64,000 nt of DNA. It comes from Streptomyces cinerochromogenes. Its GTDB lineage: Bacteria > Actinomycetota > Actinomycetes > Streptomycetales > Streptomycetaceae. The stretch covers positions 62,001-126,000 of the forward strand of contig NZ_BMRM01000019.1 of the NCBI RefSeq assembly GCF_014648635.1, read 5' to 3'. The notes under the pieces are model-generated. The model was given only the letters and a program-made list of their open reading frames with translations, was not told the DNA's origin and did not search any database. The position numbers and the translations under genes were made by a program. The first letter of the stretch is position 1. Each line of letters starts with the position of its first letter. Shown piece by piece: positions 25,854 to 35,362 of this stretch.

Positions 25854-27836
25854 TCAGACGCCGGCGATGGTCCACGCGTTGTTGGTGCTGGAATTCGGCG
25901 TCCACATCACCGTCGTCGAGCCGGACGTGGTGCTTCCCGCGCCGTCGAGGGCGGTGCCGGTGCCGCGGTTGACGATCTGGTAGCGGTTGTTGCCGAGACT
26001 CTTGAGCGACCACTGCTGGTTGTTGCCGCCGTTCCACGCGCTCTGCCGGGCGGGAGCGCCGTTGGCGGCGTCGCCCCAGCTGTCTGCGGCCATGCCATTG
26101 GTGCGGTTCATGATCCGGTAGTAGCCGTTGCCGAGGTCGATCAGCTGCCACTGCAGGTTGCTGCTCCCGTCGTAGGTCCACTGCTTGAGGTTGGAGCCGG
26201 AGGCGACGTTGCCCCCGCTGTCGAGTGCCAGCCCGCTGGCCACATTGGTGATCTCGGCCCAGCTGGTGGGAACGCCCGCGCCGTTCAGGGCGGGGATCTG
26301 GCCGGAGAAGGTGAGCTTGATCGTGTACGCCAGGGCGGGGAACGGCGCGCCCGACGAGGGCATGGCCAGGTGCAGGCCGGAGGTGTCCTGGGTCGGTGCG
26401 GGCAGGCTGATGTATTTGCCTGCGGTGTTGTCCAGCAGTTGTGCGCCGGTCAGGCTGCTGAGGTTGATCCGGTTCGAGCTCAGCGTGGCGATGGTCATGG
26501 TGCCGCCCTGCCAGCCCAGCGCGGTGGCGTACAGGACCTTGTTGTCCTGGCTGCGGGTGAACCGGATGTCCTTCGCCGTGCCGGCCACCGGGCCGCTGAA
26601 CGAGCCTCCGCCCATCTGGGTGGGGCCCTCGCCGTAGCTGGTCCAGGAGCGGGTGCCGTAGATCGCTTCTCCGAAGCGGCCGAGCCAGTCACCCATGGCG
26701 AGCAGGATCGACTGCTGCCCGGAGGGGATGGTGCCGTCGGCCATCGGGGCGATGTTCAGCAGCATGCTGCCGCCCTTGCTGACGCGGTCGATCAGCGCGT
26801 GCAGCAGGGCCTGCGTCGAGTAGTAGCCGATGCCCACCGTGTAGCACCAGCTGGAGGAGGAGATGCTGTCGTCGGTCAGCCAGTACGGGGTGAGCAGCCC
26901 GGCCGGGCCGCCGCGCTCGAAGTCGAAGACCTCGCCCTTGTCGTTGAAGCCGTCCTTGTAGGTCGCGGCCACGTCCTTGTTCCAGGCGACCGCCTGGTTG
27001 TAGTAGTGCGCGAGGAACTGGAGCCGGTAGGACTCCTGCACCTGACCCAGGTTGAAGTCCTGCCAGACCAGGTCCGGCTGGTAGCCGTCGACGACCTCGA
27101 TCAGCTTCTGGTACCAGAGCTGGTTCTCCGCGGCCGCACCCTGCCGGCCGTAGAGGATGCGCAGCGTCGGGTCGGACTGGTACGGCACGTGGTCGTAGTA
27201 GCCGGTGAAGTGGTACGCGTGGTGTAGCGCGGCCATGAACTTCAGCCCCTGGCCGCGGATGGCCTTCGCGTGCAGCCCGACGAGGTCGAGCTTCGGGCCG
27301 CGCTGGACGGAGTTCCACGGGTTGGCGTGGCTGTCCCACATGGAGAAGCCGTCGTGGTGTTCGGCGACCGGGCCGGCGAACTTCGCGCCCGCGGACTTGA
27401 ACAGCCGCGCCCAGGCGTCCGGGTCCCACTTGCCGCCCTGGGAGGCGAGCTTGGGGGCGAACTGGACGAAGTTCCCGGCCTTGTCGCGGGCGCCGTCGAT
27501 GAAGTTGTGGTACGGCCAGGCCGACGGGTCGCCGTAGGTGGCGATGTGGTGCTTGTTCTCGTTCGAGCCGCCGACGTACATGTTGCGCGGATACCACTCG
27601 TTCCCGTACGCGGGGACGCTGAAGACGCCCCAGTGGTAGTAGATGCCGAACTTGGCGTCCTGGAACCAGGCCGGGGCCGGGGGGTGCTGGTCCACCGAGG
27701 ACCAGCTCGCGGTGTAGCTCTGCGGGCCGTCGGTGGCGGCGGCCTCGGGGGCGAAGCGCAGCAGGCCGAAGGCCGTGGCCGCGCCCGCCGCCGCGATCAG
27801 CCGACGCCGGCTGATCGGAAGGGATGAGGAAGTCAT
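25854..27836 (-). CDS. secreted GH29 alpha-L-fucosidase with C-terminal lectin domain
   Basis: A 660-residue protein with a twin-arginine signal (Ser9-Arg-Arg, then 'LIAAAGAATAFG'). The GH29 barrel covers about residues 40-420: 'FGIYYHWGVFSVPAYGNEWY', 'FAGPVAEHHDGFSMWDS' and 'YQPDLVWQDFN', whose Asp matches the family nucleophile position. A beta-sandwich follows, then a ricin-type/QxW-like domain (about 525-660) with 'NLQWQL', 'NQQWSL' and 'NNAWTI'. It would release terminal L-fucose outside the cell. Tat export separates it from the other genes, which use ordinary signal peptides. Confidence 0.88.
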   Translation of the reverse strand: MTSSSLPISRRRLIAAAGAATAFGLLRFAPEAAATDGPQSYTASWSSVDQHPPAPAWFQDAKFGIYYHWGVFSVPAYGNEWYPRNMYVGGSNENKHHIATYGDPSAWPYHNFIDGARDKAGNFVQFAPKLASQGGKWDPDAWARLFKSAGAKFAGPVAEHHDGFSMWDSHANPWNSVQRGPKLDLVGLHAKAIRGQGLKFMAALHHAYHFTGYYDHVPYQSDPTLRILYGRQGAAAENQLWYQKLIEVVDGYQPDLVWQDFNLGQVQESYRLQFLAHYYNQAVAWNKDVAATYKDGFNDKGEVFDFERGGPAGLLTPYWLTDDSISSSSWCYTVGIGYYSTQALLHALIDRVSKGGSMLLNIAPMADGTIPSGQQSILLAMGDWLGRFGEAIYGTRSWTSYGEGPTQMGGGSFSGPVAGTAKDIRFTRSQDNKVLYATALGWQGGTMTIATLSSNRINLSSLTGAQLLDNTAGKYISLPAPTQDTSGLHLAMPSSGAPFPALAYTIKLTFSGQIPALNGAGVPTSWAEITNVASGLALDSGGNVASGSNLKQWTYDGSSNLQWQLIDLGNGYYRIMNRTNGMAADSWGDAANGAPARQSAWNGGNNQQWSLKSLGNNRYQIVNRGTGTALDGAGSTTSGSTTVMWTPNSSTNNAWTIAGV

Positions 27837-27878
27837 GCGGGGCCTCTCTGCGTGAGTGGCGCGGGTGGATTCAGGAGG

Positions 27879-30287
27879 TCAGCCGTGCGTCCACTTCTGA
27901 TTGCTGCCGCCGTTGCAGGTCCACAGCTGCAGCAAGGTGCCGTTCGCCGTTCCGCCGCCGGTGGCGTCCAAGCACAGGCCGGACTGGACTCCGGTGATCG
28001 TGCCGTTGTCGTGGATCGTCCACTTCTGGTTGGCGCCGCCGCCGCAGGACCAGATGTCCACCTTGGTGCCGGGGCTGGTGCCCTGGCCCGAGGCGTCCAG
28101 GCAGGAGCTGCCGTAGACCCGCAGCTCGTCTGCCGCGGTCTTCGTCCACTGCTGGTTGCTGCCGCCGTTGCAGTCCCACAGCTCCACCTGGGTGCCGTTC
28201 GTCTGCGACTGGTTCGGCACGTCCACGCACCGGCCGGAACCGGTCCCGGTGATCGGGGCCGTTATGCCGCCGGATCCGCCGGACCCGGGGGTGAGGGACA
28301 GGTTGTCGAACTGCGCCGTCTCGGTCTGGCTGGTCGCGTAGCCGACCTGGCCGCCGGCATAGGTGTTGTCGTTCACGGAACCGACCTTCGTATCGTCGAT
28401 GACGGCGGTGATGCTGCTGCCGGAGAAGGTCAGGCCCAAGGTGTGCCACCGGTTGGTGCCCAGGGCCGCGGTCGTGCCCTGGGCCAGGGTGGTGACGTTG
28501 CCGTTGGTGTTCGAGCGCTGGATCGACCACGCGCCGGTGTCGCTCACCCGCAGGTGGTAGGCGTTCAGCTGACCGGTGCTGCTGTAGTCCTGCGCGTTCG
28601 CGCGTCCGATCAGCTCGGCGTATCCGGACTGTTCGAGCAGCACGTCGGAGGAGACGGTGTAGTTGCTCCAGCCCACGTCGCCGAGCAGGGCGTGCGGATC
28701 GGACAGCACGTCCCAGGTGATCGGCTTCTGCGGGCTCATCTGGCGTACGCATTTGCCGGAGCGGCCGCCGCCGCAGCCGGCCACCTCGAAGGCGCCCTGC
28801 CAGTCCATGAGGTACTTGGCCTCGGTACCGGTGGCGTAGCTGTCGAAGGAGTCGCTGTACGGCAGGCCGAACGTGCCCCGGGCGGGACCGGTGGCGGTGC
28901 CCTTGCCCTGTCCGGTCGTGGTGGTGAGGGTGTACACGCGGCCGGGCTGCACGGTCAGGCTGAAGGCGCCGCCGGACGGGGTGATGTCCGTGGCGTGCAC
29001 GAAGTGGTCGGACGTGTTGTTGGACCGGACGTCGGTCGACCAGACGTGGACGGTCTCGGTCGAAGCCAGCCCTCCGGCGACGTTGAAGTTGAGGGTCTGG
29101 GCACCGCCGGCGTCCATCGTCTCGATGACCGTGGAGTAGTCGGAGTTGTTCGTGGACTTCAGGGATACGTAGCTGCCGTTGTTCCGGTTGCCGCCGATAT
29201 AGCCGCTGGAGTCGTCGAGGTAGTGCCACCCCGGGGCGGTGAACTGGCTCGTCTGCGCCATCACCCAGGCGTTCTTGCCGATCGCGTAGTAGCCGGACCA
29301 CGGCTCCGGTGCCAGGGCGAGCCCCATGGTGGGGTAGGGCAGGTTGGGCGTGAGCGCGGCGACCACAGGCCAGTTGAGATACGCGGTCATCCGGCCGTCG
29401 ATGTATCCGCGGTTGATGCCGCGGGCCACGGCCGTCGCGCCCGCGTTGTAGTCGTCCGACCCGTTCTCGCTCGCCCACAGCTGCTTGCCGGACGAGGTGG
29501 CGGCCGACGGCACCGAGCAGTTGGTCTGTGCGGAACGGTAGCCGCAGGGGTAGTGCGTGCCGATGATGTCCACCGACGCGCGGAACGCGGCGTTGGCGTT
29601 GATGTCGTCGGCCACCGCCCAGTCCGAGTCGGCTGCGACGATCTTGACGTTGCCGTAGCCGTTGGAGTTGAGCGTGCTGCGCAGTTGCTGGTACCAGGAG
29701 ACGTTGTAGCCGCGCTCGTTCCACCCGCCGAGGTAGTCGATGGCCAGCCCATGCTTTTTGGCGCAGCCGAGCCACGAGACCAGATAGTTGATCATGTCGG
29801 TGGACCAGAAGTTGCCGTTGCCGATCCAGCCGGGTGCGCCCCAGGCGAGTCCGTACAGCTTGATGTCCGGATTGCGCGCCTTGGCCTGCTCCATCAGCCA
29901 CCACTCGTAGCCCCGGTTGCAGTTCAGGTCGGACCGGGTGTGCTGGTGGCTCGGCTCGGCCCCCGAGGTGGAGTTGGTGTCGCCGCCGACCTCGGCTTTG
30001 AGGATCTGCAGGGAGGCGCCGTAGCCGGGCTTGAACAGGTAGTCCAGGACCTGGCCGCGCTGGGGCTCGGGATAGTCGATCAGGAGTCTGCTGTTGCCGC
30101 CCCCGCCGCTGATCGCGCCGACACCGTCAAAGGTGCGGCCGCCCGACGCGCCGTTGATGGTGATCGAGGTGGCGGCCTGGGCCGACGTGGCGGTCGTGCC
30201 CACGATGCCGCCGACGGCCAGGACGAGGCCCGTGACCATGGCCGTCGGCACGCGCAGGCGCCGGAGTAACCGGCGGAATGCTGACAC
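27879..30287 (-). CDS. secreted GH59 beta-galactosidase/galactocerebrosidase-like enzyme with lectin domain
   Basis: An 802-residue protein starting at a GTG after AAAGGAA. Signal peptide to about residue 39. The GH59 barrel is clear: 'TFDGVGAISGGGGNSRLL', 'HQHTRSDLNCNRGYEWWLM', acid/base Glu191 in 'GGWNERGYN' and likely nucleophile Glu274 in 'LWASENGSDDY'. A concanavalin-like sandwich follows (about 490-660), and residues about 680-802 are a ricin-type domain with 'NQQW', 'NQKW', 'NQKW'. The human member cleaves galactosylceramide; bacterial members act on beta-galactosides. Here a plant beta-galactan side chain is the likely target. Confidence 0.88.
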   Translation of the reverse strand: MSAFRRLLRRLRVPTAMVTGLVLAVGGIVGTTATSAQAATSITINGASGGRTFDGVGAISGGGGNSRLLIDYPEPQRGQVLDYLFKPGYGASLQILKAEVGGDTNSTSGAEPSHQHTRSDLNCNRGYEWWLMEQAKARNPDIKLYGLAWGAPGWIGNGNFWSTDMINYLVSWLGCAKKHGLAIDYLGGWNERGYNVSWYQQLRSTLNSNGYGNVKIVAADSDWAVADDINANAAFRASVDIIGTHYPCGYRSAQTNCSVPSAATSSGKQLWASENGSDDYNAGATAVARGINRGYIDGRMTAYLNWPVVAALTPNLPYPTMGLALAPEPWSGYYAIGKNAWVMAQTSQFTAPGWHYLDDSSGYIGGNRNNGSYVSLKSTNNSDYSTVIETMDAGGAQTLNFNVAGGLASTETVHVWSTDVRSNNTSDHFVHATDITPSGGAFSLTVQPGRVYTLTTTTGQGKGTATGPARGTFGLPYSDSFDSYATGTEAKYLMDWQGAFEVAGCGGGRSGKCVRQMSPQKPITWDVLSDPHALLGDVGWSNYTVSSDVLLEQSGYAELIGRANAQDYSSTGQLNAYHLRVSDTGAWSIQRSNTNGNVTTLAQGTTAALGTNRWHTLGLTFSGSSITAVIDDTKVGSVNDNTYAGGQVGYATSQTETAQFDNLSLTPGSGGSGGITAPITGTGSGRCVDVPNQSQTNGTQVELWDCNGGSNQQWTKTAADELRVYGSSCLDASGQGTSPGTKVDIWSCGGGANQKWTIHDNGTITGVQSGLCLDATGGGTANGTLLQLWTCNGGSNQKWTHG

Positions 30288-30335
30288 GATGGATTCCTTT
30301 CGCAGGTCAGAGGTGCCCCGTGGCCGGTGCGGTGG

Positions 30336-32165
30336 TCAGCGGAGGATGAAGTTCTGGTTGGTGCCGGGTGCGTTCTTGCACGGCCACTGGTCGAGTTGCT
30401 GGCCCGCAGTGCTGGAGGCGCCGTAGACGTCCAGGCACAGGCCGCTGTTCTTGTTCTGGAACTCGTAGGAGCCGTCGGACTGCCGTACGGGCAGCCAGAG
30501 GCCGCTTGCCGCCGTGCCGGTGGCCTGCTGGACGATGTCCGGGGTGCCCGCCGTCGTGGAGCCGCCGGCCACCGCCACGTCGAGGCCCGAGTTCTGGGCC
30601 CGCAGTTCGCCGTAGCCGCCCGAGGCCGGCACGAACTGGAACTGCTGGTTGCTCTGCCCATTGCAGGTCCACTGGTCGATCGCGGCGCCCGCGCTGCCGG
30701 AGTTGCCGTGTACGTCCAGGCACAGGTTGTTGTCGGCGACCACGAGCTGTTGGTATCCGCTCGGGAAGCCGGCGCCGGACGTGGCGGGTGTCAGATAGAC
30801 CGCGAACGCGTCGTGCGAGGCCTGGAACGACAGCGGCACCGTGATCGAGCCGCCCGAGGTGCTGACGTTCTGGTCGTACACGGTCTGCGGCGCGGTGAGC
30901 GGCGCCTGGTCCGGGATGCGGTGCACGGTGACGTGCACGCTGCCGGCGTCCGCCAGCCAGGGCACGGACGCCAGCCCGTTGAAGGCCACGGACGCGGAGC
31001 CGGTGTAGCCGTTCGCGTCGCCGATCACCGCCACGGCGCGCTTGTTGACGGAGTCCTGGGAGGCCGAGACCGCGGTGGAGCCGACCTGGCCGGAGGTCTC
31101 CACGAGGGTGCCGGTCATGTCGGCGTAGTCCCGCAGCGCCCACCAGTTGCCGGTCGGCTGCCAGCTTCCCCCGCTCTGGGTCAGGACCCCGGTCAGGTTC
31201 GGGGTCATGCAGCACACCCAGTTGCCGCGCATCGCGTTGGTGTACCCGGACTGCGCGAACCGCGCCAGGTACCACGCCGTCACCCCGGCGGTCTGCCGGT
31301 CGGCCGGCTGGTACTCGTTCGAGGACAGCGGCAGCGGACCGATGCCCGCCGCGTTCAGGCTGCTGTTGAGGGACTGCGAGACGGTGACCGGGTCGTCGAC
31401 ATCGCCCTCATTGTGGTTGGCGATCACGTCCGGCACCGTCCCGGCCGCCTTCACGTGCGCGAGCCAGGTCTGCCATTGGCCCGGACTACGCTGCGGGGTG
31501 AAGGCGAAGGACGGCCCCACGATCTTCGCCGAGGGTGCGAGGCGCCGGATCTCGCGGTACGCGGTGTCCCACATCTGGAAGTACTGGGCGCTGTTCACGC
31601 CCCGGGTCCAGAAGTAGGAGATGTCCGGCTCGTTCCAGATGTCGTACGCGAACGTCAGCCCCGAAGCCTGCAGCGCTCCCACCGTGGAGTCGATGAAATT
31701 GATCCAGTTGGAGCAGTCGCCGTTGTCGCACGGGTACCTGGTGTTCGACGGCTGGCCGCCGTTGGCGCCGTAGATGTCGCTGACCAGCACCTGGTACTGC
31801 GCGTGATAGGGCGCCTGGGTGAGCCGTTTTCCCTGCGCGGTGATCGAGTCGAGGTCTGCCCGGGTGGCGGAGCCGTTCTGGTAGTTGTCCTTGATCCAGC
31901 CGCCGGAGAACCAGCCGCCGCCGCGGAACGCGTTGATCCCCAGCGGCTTGAGGAACTGGTCCGCCGGCTGGCTGCCGTCCGCCGTGAACCCGTAGAGGAA
32001 CCCCTCGCCGACGCCGGTCGACGGGCCCCGATTCGACGCCAGGTTCACGCTCAGCGCCTCGCCCGCGGCGGCCCGGCTCTCGGCCGTCGCGAGCAGCTGC
32101 AGCACGAACGCCAGGACGATGCCGATCGCGAGTACCAGACGGCCGTGCCGTGCTCTCGTCCTCAT
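30336..32165 (-). CDS. secreted clan GH-A hydrolase (GH39-like) with lectin domains
   Basis: A 609-residue protein with a signal peptide ending near residue 33. The (beta/alpha)8 domain carries 'YDIWNEPDIS' (acid/base Glu179) and 'LSSNEYQPADR' (nucleophile Glu284), spaced as in clan GH-A. The overall pattern is closest to GH39-like enzymes, which include beta-xylosidases and beta-galactosidases, so the substrate is open. A beta-sandwich follows (about 345-460), and two ricin-like modules (about 470-608) have 'NQQFQF' and 'NQNFIL' in place of QxW, a diverged lectin. It lies 13 bp upstream of no other gene's stop but is separated by only that distance from the GH54 gene before it, so the two share an operon. 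Confidence 0.78.
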   Translation of the reverse strand: MRTRARHGRLVLAIGIVLAFVLQLLATAESRAAAGEALSVNLASNRGPSTGVGEGFLYGFTADGSQPADQFLKPLGINAFRGGGWFSGGWIKDNYQNGSATRADLDSITAQGKRLTQAPYHAQYQVLVSDIYGANGGQPSNTRYPCDNGDCSNWINFIDSTVGALQASGLTFAYDIWNEPDISYFWTRGVNSAQYFQMWDTAYREIRRLAPSAKIVGPSFAFTPQRSPGQWQTWLAHVKAAGTVPDVIANHNEGDVDDPVTVSQSLNSSLNAAGIGPLPLSSNEYQPADRQTAGVTAWYLARFAQSGYTNAMRGNWVCCMTPNLTGVLTQSGGSWQPTGNWWALRDYADMTGTLVETSGQVGSTAVSASQDSVNKRAVAVIGDANGYTGSASVAFNGLASVPWLADAGSVHVTVHRIPDQAPLTAPQTVYDQNVSTSGGSITVPLSFQASHDAFAVYLTPATSGAGFPSGYQQLVVADNNLCLDVHGNSGSAGAAIDQWTCNGQSNQQFQFVPASGGYGELRAQNSGLDVAVAGGSTTAGTPDIVQQATGTAASGLWLPVRQSDGSYEFQNKNSGLCLDVYGASSTAGQQLDQWPCKNAPGTNQNFILR

Positions 32166-32178
32166 GCGATCCTCCGGG

Positions 32179-33645
32179 TCAGCTCATCGACCATTGCTGG
32201 TTGGATCCGCCGTTGCAGGTCCAGAGGTCGACCAGGGCCCCGTTGGCGGTGGAAGCGCCGGTGACGTCCAGGCAGAGGCCGGACTGGGCGCTGGTGATGG
32301 TGCCGTTGGTGTTGACGTTCCACTGCTGGTTGTTCTGGCCGTTGCAGGTCCAGGTGATGACCTTGGTGCCGGGGCTGGTGCCCCGGTTGTAGGCGTCCAG
32401 GCACAGCCGGCTGCCGCCGCTGTAGACGGTCAGCTGGTTGGCGGACGTACGGGTCCAGGTCTGGTTGGCGCCGCCGCCACAGGTCCAGATCTGCGGCTGG
32501 GTACCGCTCGTGGTGGACGAGTTCGGCACGTCCAGGCACTTGCCCGCACCCACCGCGTGCACCGCACCGGTCGTGCCGCTGCTGCCTCCGCCCCCGTAGC
32601 CGGCCGCGGTGATGGCGGCTTGGACGGCGTTCTCGGTGGCGTCGGAGGGATAGCCCGACGTCATCGCGCCTTCGAAGAACTCGCCGACGCCCGAGACGCT
32701 GTTGTCTCCCCCCGTCCCGAGCAGGACCGAGCTGTCGACCTTCATCGGTGAGTAGCCGTTCGGCAAGGGGCCGGAGAAGGTGGTGGTCAGGCCGCCGCTG
32801 GTGGCGTTGCCGTATTTCAGGGCGAAGTTGCTGGTGCCGTTGTTCTTCTCCCACGCGCTGACGAAGGGGTAGTGCACGCCGCTGTTGCCGGGGTCTTTGT
32901 TGGAGCCGGTGTTGGTGTGGAACATGCCGTTCTCCAGGTCGGCCTCGACCCACGGGCCGCTGCCGGTGCAGCCGCCGAACCAGCAGGCATTGCCCCAGTA
33001 GACGGCGTTCATGGTGGCGTTGCCGGTGTCGGTGTGGGTGTTCTCGCCGAGGCCGTAGTCGAAGCAGCACCACTGGTTCGTGTAGTTCGACGACGTCACC
33101 ATGTAGATGCCGCCGGGCTGGGAACCGGTGGGGACCCCGCTCGCGTGGTCGTGGCGGTAGCCGACACCTTGGGTGACCTTGACCCCGAAGACCTGGTGGC
33201 CGCCGGCGGTCACGGGCAGGGCCATGGCGTCCGCCCCGATGTCGGAGCCGTTGGGTCCTGGCCCCTTCCAGTAGCCGCCCCAGGAGATCGGCAGGTCGTT
33301 GTGCTGGGCGGTCTGGTCGTAGATCTTCGTGATCGTGCACGACGTGCCCGAGCAGAACGACACCTGGGACGCGGCGTCCGCGTAGCCGCCGGGACTGAGC
33401 ACCCCGATGTCGCGGTAGCTGCGATCGGAGGCCCGCTGGATCTGGTACAGCGGCCCGTCGTACGACGCGAAGAGCGCCCTGGTCGTGGCGTGCGCCGTCA
33501 CACACGGCGTACCGCCCGCGGCATAGATGTCGCACGGAAGCGAAGCGTCGGCCGCGAGCGCCGGTGTGCTGAACGCGGCCACGATCATCGCCAGGGCAAC
33601 CATGATCATGGCTGCGCATCGTGGGGGGAGCGCGGGGGGCCTCAT
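32179..33645 (-). CDS. secreted GH54 alpha-L-arabinofuranosidase with C-terminal lectin domain (copy 1)
   Basis: A 488-residue protein whose ATG overlaps the stop of the GH27 gene (ATGA), so translation is coupled; no separate ribosome site is evident. Signal peptide to about residue 32. The AbfB/GH54 catalytic domain (about 35-350) starts 'LPCDIYAAGGTPCVTAHATT' and contains 'WVEADLENGMF' and 'LLGTGGDNSVSG', where I recall the nucleophile and acid/base lying in fungal AbfB. A ricin-type domain with 'NQTW', 'NQQW', 'NQQW' follows. The fungal arabinose-binding CBM42 is absent, replaced by this lectin. It would remove alpha-L-arabinofuranose from arabinan, arabinoxylan or arabinogalactan. Confidence 0.9.
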   Translation of the reverse strand: MRPPALPPRCAAMIMVALAMIVAAFSTPALAADASLPCDIYAAGGTPCVTAHATTRALFASYDGPLYQIQRASDRSYRDIGVLSPGGYADAASQVSFCSGTSCTITKIYDQTAQHNDLPISWGGYWKGPGPNGSDIGADAMALPVTAGGHQVFGVKVTQGVGYRHDHASGVPTGSQPGGIYMVTSSNYTNQWCCFDYGLGENTHTDTGNATMNAVYWGNACWFGGCTGSGPWVEADLENGMFHTNTGSNKDPGNSGVHYPFVSAWEKNNGTSNFALKYGNATSGGLTTTFSGPLPNGYSPMKVDSSVLLGTGGDNSVSGVGEFFEGAMTSGYPSDATENAVQAAITAAGYGGGGSSGTTGAVHAVGAGKCLDVPNSSTTSGTQPQIWTCGGGANQTWTRTSANQLTVYSGGSRLCLDAYNRGTSPGTKVITWTCNGQNNQQWNVNTNGTITSAQSGLCLDVTGASTANGALVDLWTCNGGSNQQWSMS

Positions 33646-35276
33646 GCCAGCGTCCACTTCTGGTTGCTGCCGCCGTTGCAGGTCCACAGCTCGGCGAGGG
33701 TCCCGTCGGCGGTGGCCGCTCCCGTGACGTCCAGGCACAGGCCGGACTGGACGCCGGTGATCGTGCCGTTCGAATTCAGCGTCCACTGCTGGTTCCGTTG
33801 ACCGTTGCAGGGCCAGGTCACCACCTTCGTTCCGGGCGCGGTCTGGTTGTTGTACGCGTCCAGGCACATCTGGCTGCTGCCGGAGTAGACGGTGAGCTGG
33901 CTGGACGTGGAGTGCGTCCATCGCTGGTTGGTGCTGCCGGTGCAGCTCCAGATCTGCACCTGGGTGCCGGCGACCGTGCTCGAGTTCGGCACGTCCAGGC
34001 ACTTGTCCGCGCCCACCGCGCGCAGCTCGCCCGTCACGTCGGTGCCGCCGCCGCTGGTGCCGCCCGCGACCCGGTACATCACCGTCCCGTGCGCCGGCAC
34101 CGAGGCGCTGATCGTGCCCGAGGTGGTCGAGGTCGCTCCCGACCACAGGTCGGTCAGGGCGTAACTGGACGCCCCGGTCTTGCCGATCGCCGCCGCCGTG
34201 GTGGAGATGGTCGCGGTCGAGCCCGTCTCGTTGAACAGCACCACCGACACGTCCCCGCCCGCCAGCGGCTTGGCCAGCACGTCCAGGCCGCCCGCGGACG
34301 ACACCAGGGTGCCCTGCTTCCCCAAGGGGTCCTGGTCGACCGCGATCACCCGGGAGTTGGTCAGCGTGGCCAGGGTGTCCGCACTGGCCTGGGGGATGTT
34401 GGTGCCGGCGATCAGCGGCGCGGCCATCTCCGCCCACAGGCTGAACTCGCTGCGGCTCTCGGTGGCCGTCAGCGAGCCGTTGCCGACCTCCAGCATGTCC
34501 GGGTCGTTCCAGTGGCCGGGGCCGGCGTAGGAGGCGAGTCCCACATTGCTGTGGAAGATCGACAGCATGCTGGCGAAGTTCGCGCTGATGTCCCCGGTGG
34601 TACGCCAGCTGTTGCCCACGTTCGCGCCCCAGGTCCACACGTTGTCCTGGCCCCAGTTGCACAGGCTGTAGAGGATCGGCCGGCCGGTGGCCGCCAGGGC
34701 GTCCCGCATCGCGGTGTACCGGGACTGCGCGGACACCCCGTTGTTGTTGCAGTTGTCGTACTTCAAGTAATCCACGCCCCAGGACGCGAACGTCTGCGCG
34801 TCCGTGGTCTCGTGCCCCAGACTGCCCGGATACCCGGCGCAGGTCGCGGTGCCCGCGTCCTCGTAGATCCCCAGCTTCAGCCCCAGCGAGTGCACATAGT
34901 CCGCGGTGCCCTTGATGCCGTCGGGGAACTTGACCGGATCCGGCACCAGGCGGCCGGCGGAATCGCGGCTGTGGGTCATCCAGCAGTCGTCGATGTTGAC
35001 GTACTCGTAGCCCGCCGCCTGCATGCCGTTCGTATGCATCGCCTGCGCGGTGGACTTGATCAGCGACTCGGAGACGTTGCAGCCGTACGCGTTCCAGTCG
35101 TTGAAGCCCATGGGCGGGGTCCGCGCAAGCCCGTTGTCCAGCGCGGCGGCGGGCTGCGCGGTGCCGGCCGAGACGACGGAGGCCGCCGCGATGAGCAGCG
35201 CGACCGAGGTGAGCGCCACCGCCCTGCGCAGGAGCGGTCGCGGGAGCAGGGACAGAAGTCGTCTAATAATGACCAT
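33642..35276 (-). CDS. secreted GH27 alpha-galactosidase/beta-L-arabinopyranosidase-type enzyme with lectin domain
   Basis: A 544-residue protein from the ATG at 35276 (AGGAGAG upstream). Signal peptide to about residue 45. The GH27 barrel has 'PPMGFNDWNAYGCNV', nucleophile Asp174 in 'YLKYDNC' and the acid/base Asp of 'GHWNDPDML'. A beta-sandwich follows (about 330-410), then a ricin-type domain with 'NQRW', 'NQQW', 'NQKW'. GH27 enzymes remove alpha-galactose; some Streptomyces members instead act on beta-L-arabinopyranose, a known arabinogalactan cap. It begins the tightest part of the run, which continues to the esterase. Confidence 0.92.
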   Translation of the reverse strand: MVIIRRLLSLLPRPLLRRAVALTSVALLIAAASVVSAGTAQPAAALDNGLARTPPMGFNDWNAYGCNVSESLIKSTAQAMHTNGMQAAGYEYVNIDDCWMTHSRDSAGRLVPDPVKFPDGIKGTADYVHSLGLKLGIYEDAGTATCAGYPGSLGHETTDAQTFASWGVDYLKYDNCNNNGVSAQSRYTAMRDALAATGRPILYSLCNWGQDNVWTWGANVGNSWRTTGDISANFASMLSIFHSNVGLASYAGPGHWNDPDMLEVGNGSLTATESRSEFSLWAEMAAPLIAGTNIPQASADTLATLTNSRVIAVDQDPLGKQGTLVSSAGGLDVLAKPLAGGDVSVVLFNETGSTATISTTAAAIGKTGASSYALTDLWSGATSTTSGTISASVPAHGTVMYRVAGGTSGGGTDVTGELRAVGADKCLDVPNSSTVAGTQVQIWSCTGSTNQRWTHSTSSQLTVYSGSSQMCLDAYNNQTAPGTKVVTWPCNGQRNQQWTLNSNGTITGVQSGLCLDVTGAATADGTLAELWTCNGGSNQKWTLA

Positions 35277-35321
35277 GTCAATGACTCTCCTGGGCGGGTC
35301 TCTCGTGGCCGTGGGTCGGGT

Positions 35322-35351
35322 GTGCTGGAGGAGACCGGCCTCCTCCAGCAC
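35322..35351 (-). terminator. hairpin between two CAZyme genes
   Basis: GTGCTGGAGGAG (35322-35333) and CTCCTCCAGCAC (35340-35351) form a perfect 12-bp stem with a 6-nt loop. It lies 11 bp after the stop of GH54 copy 2 and before the GH27 gene. It may end or attenuate the upstream transcript. Confidence 0.65.
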
Positions 35352-35362
35352 GGAGGCGAACC

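Noticed and set aside
23874..27227. A very long plus-strand open frame (over 1100 codons) across the GH63 end, the esterase and the fucosidase
   Set aside because: It is antisense to clearly homologous genes, and its translation is low-complexity Arg/Pro/Ala/Val with no domain. Long antisense frames are a by-product of the high GC.
27852..30269. An 805-codon plus-strand open frame opposite the GH59 gene
   Set aside because: The minus strand encodes a complete GH59 enzyme with catalytic residues and signal peptide; the plus frame shows no motif.
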